A stretch of 64,000 bases of DNA from Proteles cristata cristata (taxonomy: Eukaryota; Chordata; Mammalia; Carnivora; Hyaenidae): positions 1,620,001 to 1,684,000 of the forward strand of contig JAESUZ010000771.1 in the NCBI GenBank assembly GCA_017311185.1. The letters run 5' to 3'. Shown one piece after another: positions 1-13,500 of the stretch. The translations under genes and the position numbers were made by a program. Each line of letters opens with the position of its first letter. Position 1 is the first letter of the stretch. A model generated the notes under the pieces. It saw nothing but the letters and a program-made list of their open reading frames with translations. It had not been told where the DNA came from and searched no databases.

Positions 1-3000
1 GGCAGGGTGAGCTAACCAGGAAGGTAGGATTCTGCCTCTTTTCCCCAAACAAGAACTGAAGGTATAGGCTATCAGGTCCTGGGAGCAAAGGAGAACCCCT
101 CTACATTTGTGCCAATAGGAGAGGCCCGCTACTGGTCTACTATGTCAGTGGTTAGAGTGTTGAGCTTAGAGAGCTAGCCCTAACCTAAACAGACATCTAG
201 CTAATATGTTTTATTTAGTATTGGTCACTGAGAAATCCCAGCCACAGGCACCCAATATACCTTTACACAGCTAGCTTAACAGCCCAACCATTACATACAA
301 TCTTTGCCAACAAGACCTGGATGCCCTTACAGTGTCCCCTTGAACTGCCTGGCACTATACTGATGACATTCTAATCTGGGACTCCTTGGAAGAGTCCTAA
401 AACTGCTGCTAACCCACTTCCAACATGGAAGTCAGGCTATTACCCACCACAAAATTCAAGGGCTAGCCACAACTGCTAAATTTCTTTGCATTAATTGGCC
501 TCCTAAAGGCCAAGAATTCCACTTGTGATTAAATATCAATTGTTAATGATTCAGTCTTCTACTCTGCTGTGGTAAGCCCAACATGTCTTAGCTTTCTTCA
601 CATTGGCAACAGGATGATTTTCACATTCAAGGCTGCCCCATTTGAGATCCCCCAAATTTGGAGGGTCCATGCCCTAGCATCAGTCACAGTTAAGGTTACC
701 CATGTTTCAGCACATATAAATACTACCACACCAGTCTGTCTAACTCCAAGGCACACATCCTTGATCAAAGCCGGGTCACCACTGGTTTGAGGCTCTCAAC
801 CACTGACTTTTTACCAACAATTCTGTCAGTTCCACCTGCTACCACAAAACCAGTTTCACCACTGTCAACCATTCCAGTCACCATATTCATACTCCTTATT
901 CCCTGTCTAAAGGGTACCATATCTCTTTGGGTCATAAGGGAACTGCTGCCACAGTGGATTGAGCCTCCACCCCTGCAAAACACACTACTTTTAATTGTGA
1001 ATTAGGCTCCCCAAATTTACACTCCCCACTGAAAACTGTGCGTAAGTTCTGCAAGAAGATAGCTCTTTAAGCTATTGGCAGGGTAATTTCACAGGGCCAC
1101 ATCCTTTGTCAGCAGGCACTACCCACTTTGCTATTACACGTATAGATACTTTTACCAGCCTGCTGCTTGCTACCCTCTCCAGAAACAGCTCCATGGAGCA
1201 TGTCATCTCTTTCTTTTCTAAGTTATCCTGTCCCCATTCAGCCCTCCAGACAACACTGACTCAGATCAAGGATCTCATTTTACTATCCATACAACATAGC
1301 ACTGGGCTTTCCAACAGGGCATCTATTGAAACTTTTACCTCCCACTGCAGCTATAGACCTCTGGCATTATTCAATACCACAAAGGTCTTTTAAAATCCTT
1401 GCTCCTTAAGTTTCAAGGCAGCAGATAGACTCCTAAATGGACTTCCTTGCTACTACAGGGACTTTAAAATATTTTAAACTCTAAAACATATGAACATCAC
1501 TCCCCTCATACCACCTAGGCTTACCATGCCATGCTGCCTATGGTTGTTATCATGGAGTAACTTGATACTTTTATCTTACAGAACATTATTTACATTTTTT
1601 TCCAACATTACAGCTTTAAAATGTCAATCATCTCACCATCCAATATTCACTAGTGACCTGAGAACAGATGGCTACCTCCCCTGGTCATAGACAGTTCTCA
1701 CCCAGTAGAAGAACACATTATTGTGCTATGTTGCTACTGGACCATCCTAACCTACTTGATATTCAAATTCCAACTGAAATTCCAAAGTACAGTGGCTCCA
1801 GTAGATGGCTAATTTCTCCTAACCATACCTCCCCACAAGAAGTGGAAGTAATGTCACTTGGGCCCACTGAACGAATGGCACGGCACTCACAGTGGGGGAA
1901 GAGGCACTCCTGTTGGTTGACACCAGCAATATTAGATGACATCCTAATGATATGATCATAATACCTGGCCCTACCTCACTTTGGAGGAGGCTACCGATGA
2001 GCTGCTGATCCACAAGGGCCCCAAAATATTCTCAGGAAGCAGTCAGAAGAACAAAACTATAAAACACAGATGCTTGCTACTGCTGGCCTTACTCTGCACC
2101 TTTTGTAACATGTAGGTCATGAGGCTTCTCCATGATCCCAGACAGGCAACTAGAAAGCTGGTGGAAGTGAAGAGCACTCACCCACAACTGCACCCCAGGA
2201 TGTAAGACAGCATGTACTGAAGTCTGCCCAAGAGTGGCTATACCTGAAATGCCACCAAGTGTGGATAAGAGCTAGGAGATACACTCAATCCATCTCTCAT
2301 TCTGTCCTTGCATGTCAAAAACATTCAGTATTCATCCTCATTATGTTGACAACAGGTCTGCCACAATCCCTTGCAGGAACACCATCACTAGGCATACAAC
2401 AACAGATCATTAAGGCAAACATTAACCTGTCAGCCACCCTAGCTGAATAGAATGGGCTGCTATACCAAAGCCTAGACTTCATGCAACAACATGATTCTTT
2501 AGTGCAGACAGTTTTGGATATGCATTTAGCTTTAAATTCCTTATTGGTCAAGAAAGGAGGTATATACACTATACAGTGCACCACCTGCTACATACATATC
2601 AATAATTCTGGACAAATTTAGACAAATATACAAAAGGTGACCCAACAGGTACAAGTATTCCATAATCTTACCCAAGTTTTTAATCAAATACTTACCCTAA
2701 CCTTATCCATGGACTTTGATTTATTTTCTTGACTGGACCCTGGCAAATGGGAGGATGGTTACAGACAGGATTTCAAATTACCATTTGTCTACTGATATGT
2801 TGACCAGCATTTTTGCTTTACTCAAATGTTTCATGAGCTAGATGACCAAAACTCTGCCAGTGGCTTTTAATATCTCCACCATCTGGACAGTGCCCATGGC
2901 TTTCCCTAAAGACTAATGCTTAAGCATCACAGGGTCAATTGTGATGAGAAAAAAGCTATTTTGAGTTGCTGCCTAGGCATTTTACAGTATGACAACCCTG

Positions 3001-3450
3001 CTCACGCCCAGAGTCTGGACAGTTAGATAAGAACCTGAGCTTGGGATTCCCCACCAGAAGTCTCCACTTTGTTTCCCTCAAGCATCTTTATGAAACGATA
3101 ACTTAAGACTTAAGCCCATGAAAAGTTAGTGACTTTTGCCCCAACCACCTTATAGGTAATAGGTGCTTGCTACCCTGTTCTCTTATTTCCTGCTTGCTCA
3201 TGACCTGAGACAGAGGGCTGCCTTTCCCCTAGAGCTCACTGAGTGGCCCTGGCCGTAACCCACACCCACCCACCCACTACTACCCCTGCTTCTACGATCA
3301 GTAAGTAATAAATATTGCAACCTTACTTCCTTTGGGTGTGTGTACCAAAACTGTATCTTCAATCAAAATGACCTTGGGATTTTCACTTCCCCAGAGTGGA
3401 AATCTGGATGCCGTGGAAGCTATCTGGCAGCCTTGTGAGCGTGGCTAATG
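1..3450 (+). mobile_element. Decayed class I endogenous retrovirus: pol, env and probable 3' LTR
   Basis: A sense-strand retroviral remnant antisense to ALMS1 and cut by the left window edge. The reverse transcriptase YxDD motif reads YTDD at 356-367, followed by a KIQGLATT-type block (about 455-480). Integrase shows IDTF (about 1147) and SDQGSHF (about 1264), but the third catalytic acidic residue appears as Gln (about 1369). Env transmembrane-subunit similarity (a leucine-rich block followed by KKGG, and INNSGQ) lies at about 2330-2620. There are many stops and frameshifts and no intact gene. The tail, about 2900-3450, has an AATAAA at about 3307 followed by a TTGGGTGTGTG stretch and is probably the 3' LTR; its ends were not resolved. 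It resembles ERV class I elements; the family is not assigned. Confidence 0.75.
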
Positions 3451-3529
3451 TCACTTTATTCGTAGGTCATAATTGCATATTTTTAATGTAATACACTGGC
3501 TACAGGCCCCACAACACAGCATACTACAA

Positions 3530-4560
3530 AGCAAAAAAACTAGTCGAAAAGAAACAGCAAGCATCAAAACCAGACATGTCAGAATGTTGGCATTATCAGA
3601 CCAGAAATTTAAAACAATGATGATATGCTAAGAGCTCTGATGGATAAAGTGGACAGCAGGGAAGAACACAAGGACAATGTAAGCAAGGAAATGGAAATCC
3701 TAATAAAGAATGAAAAAGAAATATTAGAGATTGAACACTTTAACAGAAATGAAGAATGCCTTTGATGGGCTTATTACTAAGCCAGACATGGCTAAAGAAA
3801 GAATCCTGAGCAGAGGATATCTCAACAAAAACTCCAAAATTAAAAAGCAAAGAGAACAAAGACTCAAAAATAATAAACACCATGGGGTACCTGGGTGGCT
3901 CAGTCAGTTAAGCTTCAACTTCAGCTCAGGTCATGATCTTGTGGTTTGTGAGTTCGAGCCCCACATTAGGCTTTGTGCTGACAGCTTGGAGCCTGCAACC
4001 TGCTTCGGATTCTATGTCGTCTCCCTCTTTCTCTGCCCCTCTCCCACTCATATTCTCTCTCTCTCTCACAAAAATAAAATAAAACATTAAAAATTTCCTC
4101 TCAATTAACTGTCAGGAACTGAAGTACAGATCCAAGAAGTTCACAAAACACAAAGCAGGATAAATGTCCCCCCCCCAAATTACCTATATATGACATTTTC
4201 AAAGTACAAAAGATCAAAGATAAAAAATAATGAAAGAAGCTAGAAGGTAAAACCGCCTTATCTACAGAGGAACAAAGAATTATATCCGCCGTCTCCTCAG
4301 AAATTATGCAAACGAGAAAAGAATAAAATATTTAAAGTGTTGAAGAAAAAAGTACAGGCTTGGAATTCCATACCCTATGAAATCATCATTGAAACTGAAG
4401 GAGGAATAAAGGCTTTCCCAGGCAAACAAAAGTAAAGGGAATTTGTTGCCAGAAGACGTGCCATGCAACAGATGTTAACAGAAGTACTTTAGAGAAAAGA
4501 AAAATACAAGTCAGAAACTCAGATCTACATAAAGGGAAGAATATCAAAGAAGTAACAGTT
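3530..4560 (+). mobile_element. LINE-1 fragment (5' part / ORF1-like), split by a SINE
   Basis: The sense frame contains an ORF1-like coiled-coil stretch (EMKNAFDGLITKPDMAKE, about 3750-3805) that recurs at about 22645 in a second L1 copy. The copy is interrupted by the SINE at 3884-4097 and degenerates downstream. A chimeric 119-codon ORF here reads from L1 into the SINE and is not a gene. Confidence 0.65.
3884..4097 (+). repeat. tRNA-Lys-derived carnivore SINE
   Basis: Head ggggtacctgggtggctcag, a divergent B box, CT-rich middle and an aaaataaaat tail. Inserted in the L1 fragment around it. Confidence 0.9.
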
Positions 4561-4739
4561 AAAAACACATACACACTTTTTTTCTTATTCTTAACTGATC
4601 TCACAGATAACAGTTTGTTCAAAATATTGCTTGTGCATGTGTGTATATATATATGTATGAATGAATGACAGCATGATACAAGGGATGAGGAGGAGAAATC
4701 AGGAATACATTTAACCCTTAAACTGCATATGTCCACTTA

Positions 4740-5025
4740 CACACTGAGTTTTTTGATAAATACAGTATAGTACTGTAAATGTATTTTCCTTATGACAGCA
4801 ACATTTTCTTTTCTCTAGATTACATTTCTTGTAAAAATATAGCATATAAAACACATAACTTACAAAATATGTTAACTGACTATGTTATCTGTAAGGCTTT
4901 TGGTCAACAGTAGGCTATTAGTAGTTTTGGGGGAGTTAAAAGTTATATGCAGAATTTCAACTGTGTGCAGAGCTGGTTCCCCTAACTGCTGTACTGTTCA
5001 AGGATCAACTGTACTTTGTTATTAG
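4740..5025 (+). mobile_element. Tigger-type (MER44-like) DNA transposon remnant
   Basis: Ends with the characteristic tgttcaaggatcaactgta-like terminus and an internal tttcaactgtgtgcagagc stretch, typical of non-autonomous Tigger derivatives. Family assignment is from memory. Confidence 0.5.
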
Positions 5026-6146
5026 AAGGTACTCACATTACTTGAAGTGGTATAGTGTTATGTGAAAATAAATTTGGATTAGTTGTAAAATCCAGTGTAA
5101 GTTATACTTTTAAGAAAATTTTTTCATAAAAGAGATAAGCCAAATAATTATGCTGTATCACTGATAAAAAATTTTCTAAAAAACTGTATGAATTAGGCCA
5201 TAAAGCTTATGTATATATCTTATCTATTTTTACAGGATTAATAGCAATATAATAGCTGCCAATTAATGAAAGCTAGATATCACACATTCTACTAAGCATT
5301 ATCTCATATAACCTATACCAAAACCTTGTAAGATACATATTACCATATCCTATTACTGTTCATAAAAGCAGACCAAATGCCCTATCCACAAGAGAATGGA
5401 CAAACTATGATATATTCATACACTAGAAAGCTTACAGTACTAAAAATAAACTAAAACTGTATACACCTGCACAGAAGAATCTCAAAAACCCAAGTCTAAA
5501 TGGAAAATGCAATTCTCAGAATATGTACCATGTTGACTCTATTAAAGAATTCAAAACCATATTGAACAGCAAGAGAAAATCAATACATGTCAGGATAGGA
5601 AGTAACAGATGTATGGCTGGGGAGGGGACACCAAGGACTTCTCTGGTATTTGGTAACATTCCACTTATCAAGTTAGTTAGCCAACAAACAGGAACTATTT
5701 ATATTTTTCTTTCATTCTTTATATATATTTCATATATATTCTTTACTATGTATGAAGTAATTCACAACTGGATGAAAATAAGTACTATGAAAATGAAAAT
5801 TATTTTTACATTAAGCTATCATATAAAGTAGATAATACACATCTGAAAATTAGCTGGACTCGATCTGCATTTCAAGCTACTACCCTCAAGAGGAAATAAA
5901 AATGATAAGGCAAATCTATTCTTATTTTCCTAAGGAGATAAATTTTTTCAATAGATGAATTTGAAATTAATCAAAATCTACGGAGCCGAATCCTTAAATA
6001 GGAACTTTGAAGAAATAAGATTCCTAATACTTTAGCCAAAGACTATTAATGACTCAGTTGGTGTCATCAATGCCCAAGTAAAAGATACAAACTCCACCAC
6101 CCTTTCTTTCACATTTCCTTTCTTCATTGCTAGATTTGTTTTATAC
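5026..6146. other. Intron 9 remainder, possible old L1 3' region
   Basis: AT-rich sequence without a supportable gene. The part from about 5380 to 5850 (castaway phrases such as gatatattcatacactag and aatggaaaatgcaattctc) looks like a very old LINE remnant. The rest, up to the exon 9 donor, shows nothing I can name. Confidence 0.4.
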
Positions 6147-6280
6147 CTTGGACAACTCAGTTGTTCTCCCATGACTAAACAACTCTGCTTTGATCTCTTC
6201 TACTTTTCTCCTGTCGGCTTCATTTAATTCTGAAATGGAGTAGCCACACTCATGAGCCAGATTAAATTTCAGATTCCAGG
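6147..6280 (-). CDS. ALMS1: ALMS1 exon 9
   Basis: A 134-nt exon entering in phase 1 and leaving in phase 0. The acceptor is atgttttctttttag before CCTGGAATC; the donor is CCAAG followed by gtataa. It completes an alanine codon with exon 8 and encodes WNLKFNLAHECGYSISELNE followed by ADRRKVEEIKAELFSHGRTTELSK, an almost exact counterpart of the human exon 9 product as I recall it. The charged, probably helical segment is one of the best conserved short blocks in the visible part of the gene. Exon 10 is not in the remaining 6.1 kb. Confidence 0.95.
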
Positions 6281-7534
6281 CTAAAAAGAAAACATAAAAA
6301 CATTGGAGATAATGCAACTCAAAAATCATAATTTGTCAGTGATTATAAGGACACAGAAAACCATCAATACATCCAACTAAATGCCTACCACAATACTTAG
6401 CAAAATGTAGGTGTTCTCAATTATGTGACAAACTTTTAGAAGTTCTTAAGAGCAATCATTTCACTGAAAAGTGTGGTTTTTAAAAATCACATTCTATAGG
6501 TATTTCTCCAGAGGCCACTTTAATATGATTTTTCAATTATTTTTATCTTAATCTTCCTTCCAATCAGACAGTCCCTTTGCCTCCCCTATACATTCCTGCT
6601 ACAGTTACTGCTGCTTCCGTGAGAGCTGGTATTTAACAATAATAAATTATTGGAGTTTTCTGGAGAGTCAAATATGCATAAGTGATAAAAGGAATGGCAA
6701 GTAGTTAATCTCAAGGGAAAAATCCCAAGTAGGCCTGAACTGTTTATAGGTTGCTCTCTAAAATATATTCCCCAGGGGCCCCGGGGTGGCTCAGTTGGTT
6801 AAGCATCTCACAGTTCGTGGGTTTGAGCCCTAAATCAGGGCTGCTGCATCAGCCTGCTAAGAAGCCTATGTCTCGCTCTGTCTCTGGCCCTTCCCCTGCT
6901 CATGCTCTGTCTCTGTCTCAAAAATAAATAGGAACATTAAATTTTTTTAATGAATAAATATTTTTAAAAAAATTTTAATTCCCCATTTTGTCTTATACAT
7001 TTTTTCTTCTTTAATGGCATTCTATTATTAGAGATTAATGGGATTAGAACATCTTCTTTTAAACCTCTAACCCAAGTTTTAGTGTGAAATACTTCAGTTT
7101 TTTCTAATGTATAAAATATGCTCTAAGAACTGTATTAGAAAAGAGGAGAAGTGTATTTAGTTTTATGATACAGTGTGATTTAGAGGAGAGCAAACTGTTT
7201 TTTGTTTGTTTCTGCCTTTAAAAGAGAATCCTATAATAGGAGGATTAAGGAAACAGAAGTACTTTAGGAATCTGGAAACTCAAGCTATCTCCTTACTCTC
7301 CTTCAGGCTTCAGAACCTACTTACCTAAGACCCTAAACTCAGACTACTACTGTTAATACTGTGACTTAGTTACATTGTTGGTTAAATGGACTTATTCTGG
7401 ATGGTGGTGGAAAACTTAATCATTCAACAGTTCTACAAGAAAATAAATTTAGATTCCAAACACTAACTTTAAACAAATTATTAAACTACAATGTTTATAA
7501 GCCTGACCTGACTTGACAAATGATCAGTTCCTAC
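6281..7534 (-). other. ALMS1 intron 8
   Basis: A short intron of 1254 nt between exons 8 and 9. Apart from the SINE at 6774-6950 it is AT-rich, unremarkable intronic sequence. Confidence 0.85.
6774..6950 (+). repeat. Carnivore SINE, divergent
   Basis: Head ggggccccggggtggctcag with a central deletion relative to full-length copies, CT-rich stretch and an aaaataaatag tail. An old copy in intron 8. Confidence 0.85.
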
Positions 7535-10500
7535 CTCGTGCTCGTACTCGACATTCCTCTTCCTCTGCATTTCTGAGTATTTGCTTAGCATGATTCAATG
7601 AGGATTCACACTTGAGGAGGTTTTTGACATGTGCAGCCAGTGAATCTACACTGCTACCACCACAATCATCACTCTCTGACACACCTTCTTCTTCTCTGCT
7701 ATCTGTCAAGCTTGTCTTGGGCGAAGCATATGGAAAGAAGTTTACAAGAACATCAGAAACTGACTCCAAAGAATTACTGTCGCACGAGCAGGAACTGGCA
7801 TCACTACTTGAGTCACTTTTAATGACAGTCATCATAGGGATAACAATTTTATTCTCAATGGTTCCACAATATCCTTCAGGTTCAGATCTCATTATGGATT
7901 TGGCTGCTCTATATTGTCGAAGAGTTTCATCTAACCTCACTCTGGCTTTGCTTTCTGCTTCTTGTAGAGGACTTCTAACTGTTGTTGAACTAATAAACTC
8001 CCAATTCTCAATGCCTCTCTGGCATTTCAGATTTGTCTGTGTGCTAGTATCTTTCTGTATGTACTTGTCGCTTGGGCTTTCCTCTGTATATGGCAATCTC
8101 TGAGGCAAATCACTATTAAATTCAGCAGCTGTGAGGGGTTCTTTGAAGCAAACCATCTTCTTAGATTGTACAAATGAAATATCATTAACATCTCGGAAAG
8201 GGACAAGAGGAGCAGAAAAATTGCATCGTTTCAGTGCTATATTTTCTGCCTCCATTAAAAGGGTCCGAATCTCTTTAAGAGTTTTAGAACTATTGCTTGT
8301 ATCTTGAATTTCATCAGAGCCAATATCTTCAAGACCTAAAGATTCTGGCTTACTTATTACAACTCTACCAGCAGCCTGAGAACTTAAAGGCATACTACTT
8401 GAGATAATACTGGAGTTAGGAGAATCCAAATTATCTATTAGCATTTGAACATGGTCTGAAACAAGTTTCTGCTTCTCACTATGTGAATAAGTACCAGGAG
8501 TAACTGTTGATAACCCACTAATTTGATCAGTTTGCCCAAGACCACTTGAGAACATCACAGCATCTTCAGGTAGAGGTCTATCTGGAAAATCCTGTTGGTA
8601 GAATATATTTGGTTTCTCTCTGTGTGAAAAGGAACTAGGAGGAGCTATTGGTAACAGACTTTTCTGGTTAGCTGGTACAGGAACTGTTGAAACCTTCAGT
8701 GCATCTTCAGCTAAATGTTTGTCTGGCAATTCCTGTGGGTAGAAAATATTAGATTTCTCTTTGTGGGAAGAGGAACTATAAAGAGGTATTGGTATCCCAG
8801 AATTCACATCAGTTGGTTCAGGGACAGGTGAAATCTTCAGAATATCCTCACTTTGATATCTATCTGGCAACTGCTGTTCAAATAAAATAGTGGGCTTTAC
8901 TCTCTGAGAATAGGAATTATGAAAAACTGTCAGTAATGGAGACTTCTGGTCATCTGATCCAATCACAGTTGAAATTTTGGGTTTTTCTTTTTGTGAGTAG
9001 GAACTAGGGGGAGCTGTTAGAAACTCAGTCTTCTGGACATCTGGTAAAATCACAGGTGAAATCTTGAGTTTCTCTTTATGTGAGGAAGAGCTAGAAGGTC
9101 CTGTTGGTATTTCAGTCTTCTGGTCAACAGGTCCAGGAAGAACGAAAACTTTTAAAGCTTTTTCAGTAACATCTGGAAACTCTTGCTGGTAAAAAATACT
9201 GCCCTTCTCTCTGGATGAGTAGGAACTAGAGGGGATTATATGTATCTCAGTCTTCTGGTTAGCTAGTGCGGAAACAGGTGAAACTTTCCAAGTTTCTTCA
9301 GTAATATTTGATGACTCCTTCTGGTAAGAAAAGATAGGGTTCTCTCTATGTGAACAGGAAGTGGAGGTCCCAATTTGTAACCCAGTCTTCTGGTCAGCTG
9401 GCCCAGGAGTGCCTAAAACTCTTAAAGCACCTTCATTAGGATCTGGCAACTCCTGCTGATAAGAAATGTTGGGCTTCTCAGTATGTGAGTAAAAAGTAGA
9501 GGTTAATGATGGTATGCCAGTCTTCTGGTCACCTAGTCCAGGAACTTTTAAAACTTTTAAAGCCTCTTGAGTAAAATCTAGCGATTCTTGCTGATAAGAA
9601 ATGACGGGATTCTCTGTATGTGAGTAGGAAGTAGAGGTAACTGTTGGTTTTCTGATCTCCTGGTCACCTGGCCCAGAAACAGCTGAAACGTCTACAACTT
9701 CTACAGCCAGCTGATTGTCTGACAAAGGCTGTTGGTACAAAATACTTGGCTTCTCTATATGAGAGTATGAGATAGAAGGCACTGTTGATATCCCAGTTTC
9801 TTGGTCTGCTGGTCCAGGAGAAGCTGAAATATTAAGAGCCTCTTCAGTGAGATGTCTATCTGATAAGGCCTGTTCGTAGAAAATAAAAGACTTTCCTCCA
9901 AGTGAGTAGGAACTAGAAGATTCTGATTGCAACCCAGTCTTCTGGTCAGCTGGTCCAGGAATAGCTGAAACTCTGAGAGCCTCCTGGGGTACCTGGCTGG
10001 CTGTCAAACCCTGTGAATAGAAAATAATGGGTTTCTCTCTATGTGAGTAGGAGCTAGAAGGTTCTGATAGCAGCCCAGTCTTCTGATCAGCTGGTCTAGA
10101 AATAGCTGAAACTTTCAGAACCTCCTGAGGTACCTGGCTATCTGTCAAGCTCTGTGGGTAGAAGAGAATGGACTTCTCTTCATGTGAGTAGGAATTAAAA
10201 GGTTCTGATGGTAGCTCAGTCTTCTGGTCAGCTGATCCAGGAAGAACTGAAACTTTCAGAGCCTCCTGAGGTACCTGGCTATCTGTCAAGCTTTGTGGGT
10301 AGAAGACAATGGGTTTCTCTCCATGTGAGTAGGAATTAAAAGGTTCTGGTGGTAGCTCAGTCTTCTGGTCAGCTGGTTCAGGAAGAACTGAAACTTTCAG
10401 AGCCTCTTCAAGTAGATGACTGCCTGTCAAGGCCTGTGGGGAAAAACAAATAGGCTCCTCTCTATGTGAGTAGGAAGTAGAGGATACTGTTGGTACTCCA

Positions 10501-13500
10501 GTCTTCCAGTCAGCTGATCCAGATATGGCTGAAACTTTCAGAGCCTCTTCAATGAGATGAGTATCTGGTATGGTCTGTGGGTAGAAAATAATGGGCTTCT
10601 CTCTCTGTGAGTAGGAAGTGGAGGGAACTATTGGTATTCCAATCTTCTCATCAGCTGGTTCAGAAACAGCTGTAATTTTTAGAGCTTCTTGAGGTAGATG
10701 ACTGTGCGGCAAGCCTTGTGGGTAGAAAATAAAGGGCTTTTCTATATGTGAGTAAGAAGTGGAGGTTACTGTTGATATCTCAGTCTTCTGGTCAGTAGGT
10801 CCAGGAACAGGTGAAACCTTCTGAGCCTGTTCAGTTAGATGACTGTCTGGCAACTCTTGTTGGAAGAAAATACTGGTCTCTCTCTCTGTGTAGAAATTAG
10901 AGGCTTCTGATGGTAACTCACTCTTTATTTCAGCTGGTCCACGAGCAACTGAAACTTTCAGAGCCTCTTCAGATAGATGACAGCCTGGTAAGACCTGTTG
11001 GTAGAAAATACTGGAATTCTCCCTATGTGAGTAAGAACTAGAGGGTACTGTTGGTATCCCAGTCTTTGGGTTACCTGGTCTAGGAGCAGATGAAACTTTC
11101 AAAGTCTCGTCAGTTAGATGACTATCTGGTAATACCTGCTGGGAAAAAATATTAGGCTGCTCTCCAAGTGAGTAGGGCCTAGAAGACCCTATTGTTATCC
11201 CAGTATTCTGGTCATCTGGTCCAGAAACACCTGGAACTATCTGGGCCTGTTCAGTTAGAGGATTATCTGGCAACTCTTGTTGGTAGAAAAGACAGGGCTT
11301 CTCCTTAAGTGAATAGGAAGTAAAGGTTACGGTTGGTATCCCAGTCTTCTGCTCAGCAAATCCAGGAGCAGCTGAAACTTTCTGAGGCTGTTCAATTAGA
11401 GGACTATCTGTTAACTCTTGTTGGCAGAAAATAATGGGCTTCTCTCCATGTGAATAGGAAGTAGAGGTTATGGTTAATATCCCAGTCTTCTGCTCATCAG
11501 GTCCAGGAGCAGCTAAAACTTTCTGAGCCTGTTCAGTTAGAGGACTCTCTGGTAACTCTTGCTGGCAGAAAATATTGGGCTTCTCTCTACGTGAATAGGA
11601 AGTAGAGGTTACGGTTGGTATCCCAGTCCTCTGCTCGGCAGATCCAGGAGTAGCTGAAAATTTCAGGGCCTGTTCAGTTAGAGAACTATCTGGCAACTCC
11701 TGTTGGAAGAAAATATCAGGCTTCTCTCCATGTGAATAGGAAGTAGAGGTTACGGTTGGTATCCCAGTCTTCTGCTCAGCAGGTCCAGCAACAAGTGAAA
11801 CTTTCTGAGTCTGTTCAGGTAGAGGACTCTCTGGTAACTCTTGCTGGCAGAAAATATTGGGCTTTTCTCTATGTGAATAGGAAGTAGAGGTTACGGTTGG
11901 TATCCCAGTCTTCTGCTCGGTAGATCCAGGAGCATCTGAAAATTTCAGGGCCTGTTCAGTTAGAGAACTATCTGGCAACTCCTGTTGGAAGAAAATATCA
12001 GGCTTCTCTCTATGTGAATAGGAAGTAGAGGTTACGGTTGGTATCCCAGTCTTCTGCTCAGTAGATCCAGGAGCATCTGAAAATTTCAGGGCCTGTTCAG
12101 TTAGAGAACTATCTGGCAACTCCTGTTGGAAGAAAATATCAGGCTTCTCTCTATGTGAATAGGAAGTAGAGGTTACGGTTGGTATCCCAGTCTTCTGCTC
12201 AGTAGATCCAGGAGCATCTGAAAATTTCAGGGCCTGTTCAGTTAGAGAACTATCTGGCAACTCCTGTTGGAAGAAAATATCGGGCTTCTCTCTATGTGAA
12301 TAGGAAGTAGAGGTTACAGCTGGTATCCCAGTCTTCTGCTCAGCAGGTCCAGCAACAGGTGAAACTTTCTGAGCCTGTTCAGGTAGAGGACTCTCTGGTA
12401 ACTCTTGCTGGCAGAAAATATCGGGCTTCTCTCTATGTGAATAGGGAGTAGAGGTTACGGTTGGTATCCCAGTCCTCTGCTCGGCAGATCCAAGAGCAGC
12501 TGAAAATTTCAGGGCCTCTTCGGTTAGAGGACTACCTGGCAACTCCTGTTGGCAGAAAATATTGGGCTTCTCTCTATGTGAATAGGAACTAGAGGTTACG
12601 TTTGTTATCTCAGTTTTTTGCTCAGCAGGTCCAGAAACAGGTGAAACTTTCTGAGCCTGTTCAGTTAAAGGACTATCTGGTAACTCTTGTTGGCAGAAAA
12701 TATTGGGCTTCTCTCCATGTGAATAGGAAGCAGAGGTTACGGTTGGTATCCCAGTCCTCTGCTCGGTAGATCCAGGAGCAGCTGAAAATTTCAGGGTCTG
12801 TTCGGTTAGAGGACTACCTGGCAACTCCTGTTGGAAGAAAATACTGGGCTTCTCTCTATGGAAATAGGAAGTAGAGGTTACAGCTGGTATTCCAGTCTTC
12901 TGCTCAGCAGGTCCAGGAACAGGTGATACTTTCTGAGCCTGTTCAGTTAGAGAACTATCTGGTAACTCCTGATGGCAAAAAACACTGGGCTTCTCTCTAT
13001 GGGAATAGGGAGTAGAAGTTACCGTTGGTATCCCAGTCTTCTGCTCAGTAGATCCAGGAACAGCTGAAAATTTCAGAGCCTGTTCAAGTAGATGACTTTC
13101 TGGCACTGTCTGTTGATAGAAAACTTGGGGACTTTCTCCATATGAGTAATAAGTAGAGGATGCTGCAGGTACCCTAGTCAACCGGGTACCTAGATCAACT
13201 GGTCCAGGAACAGCTGAAACTTTCTGAGCCTGTTCAATTAAATGACTATCTGGCAAGGTCTGCTGATAAAAGATACTGGGCTTCTCTCCAAGTGAGTAGG
13301 AAATTGAAGGTAATGTAGGTATCCCAGTGTTTTCATCAGATGGTCCAGAAACAACTGAAACTTTCAAGGCCTGTTCAGTTAGATGACTGTCTGACAACTG
13401 CTGCTGGGAGAAATTAACGTGTTTTTCTCTTTCTAAATAGGAAGTAGAAGGTACTGTTGTTTTCTCAGTCCCCTGGTCAGCAGACCCAAGAACAGCTGAA

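Noticed and set aside
1106..1393. A 95-codon ORF in the ERV
   Set aside because: It is one of several frames through a decayed integrase region; the similarity shifts between frames, so it is not an intact viral gene.
3731..4090. A 119-codon ORF
   Set aside because: A chimera of L1 ORF1-like sequence and SINE sequence; the second half is translated SINE, as in many short ORFs in this window that start in the ggtggctcag head.
7612..8103. A 163-codon plus-strand ORF opposite ALMS1 exon 8
   Set aside because: It is the mirror of conserved coding sequence; its product is not recognisable and the minus strand explains the openness.
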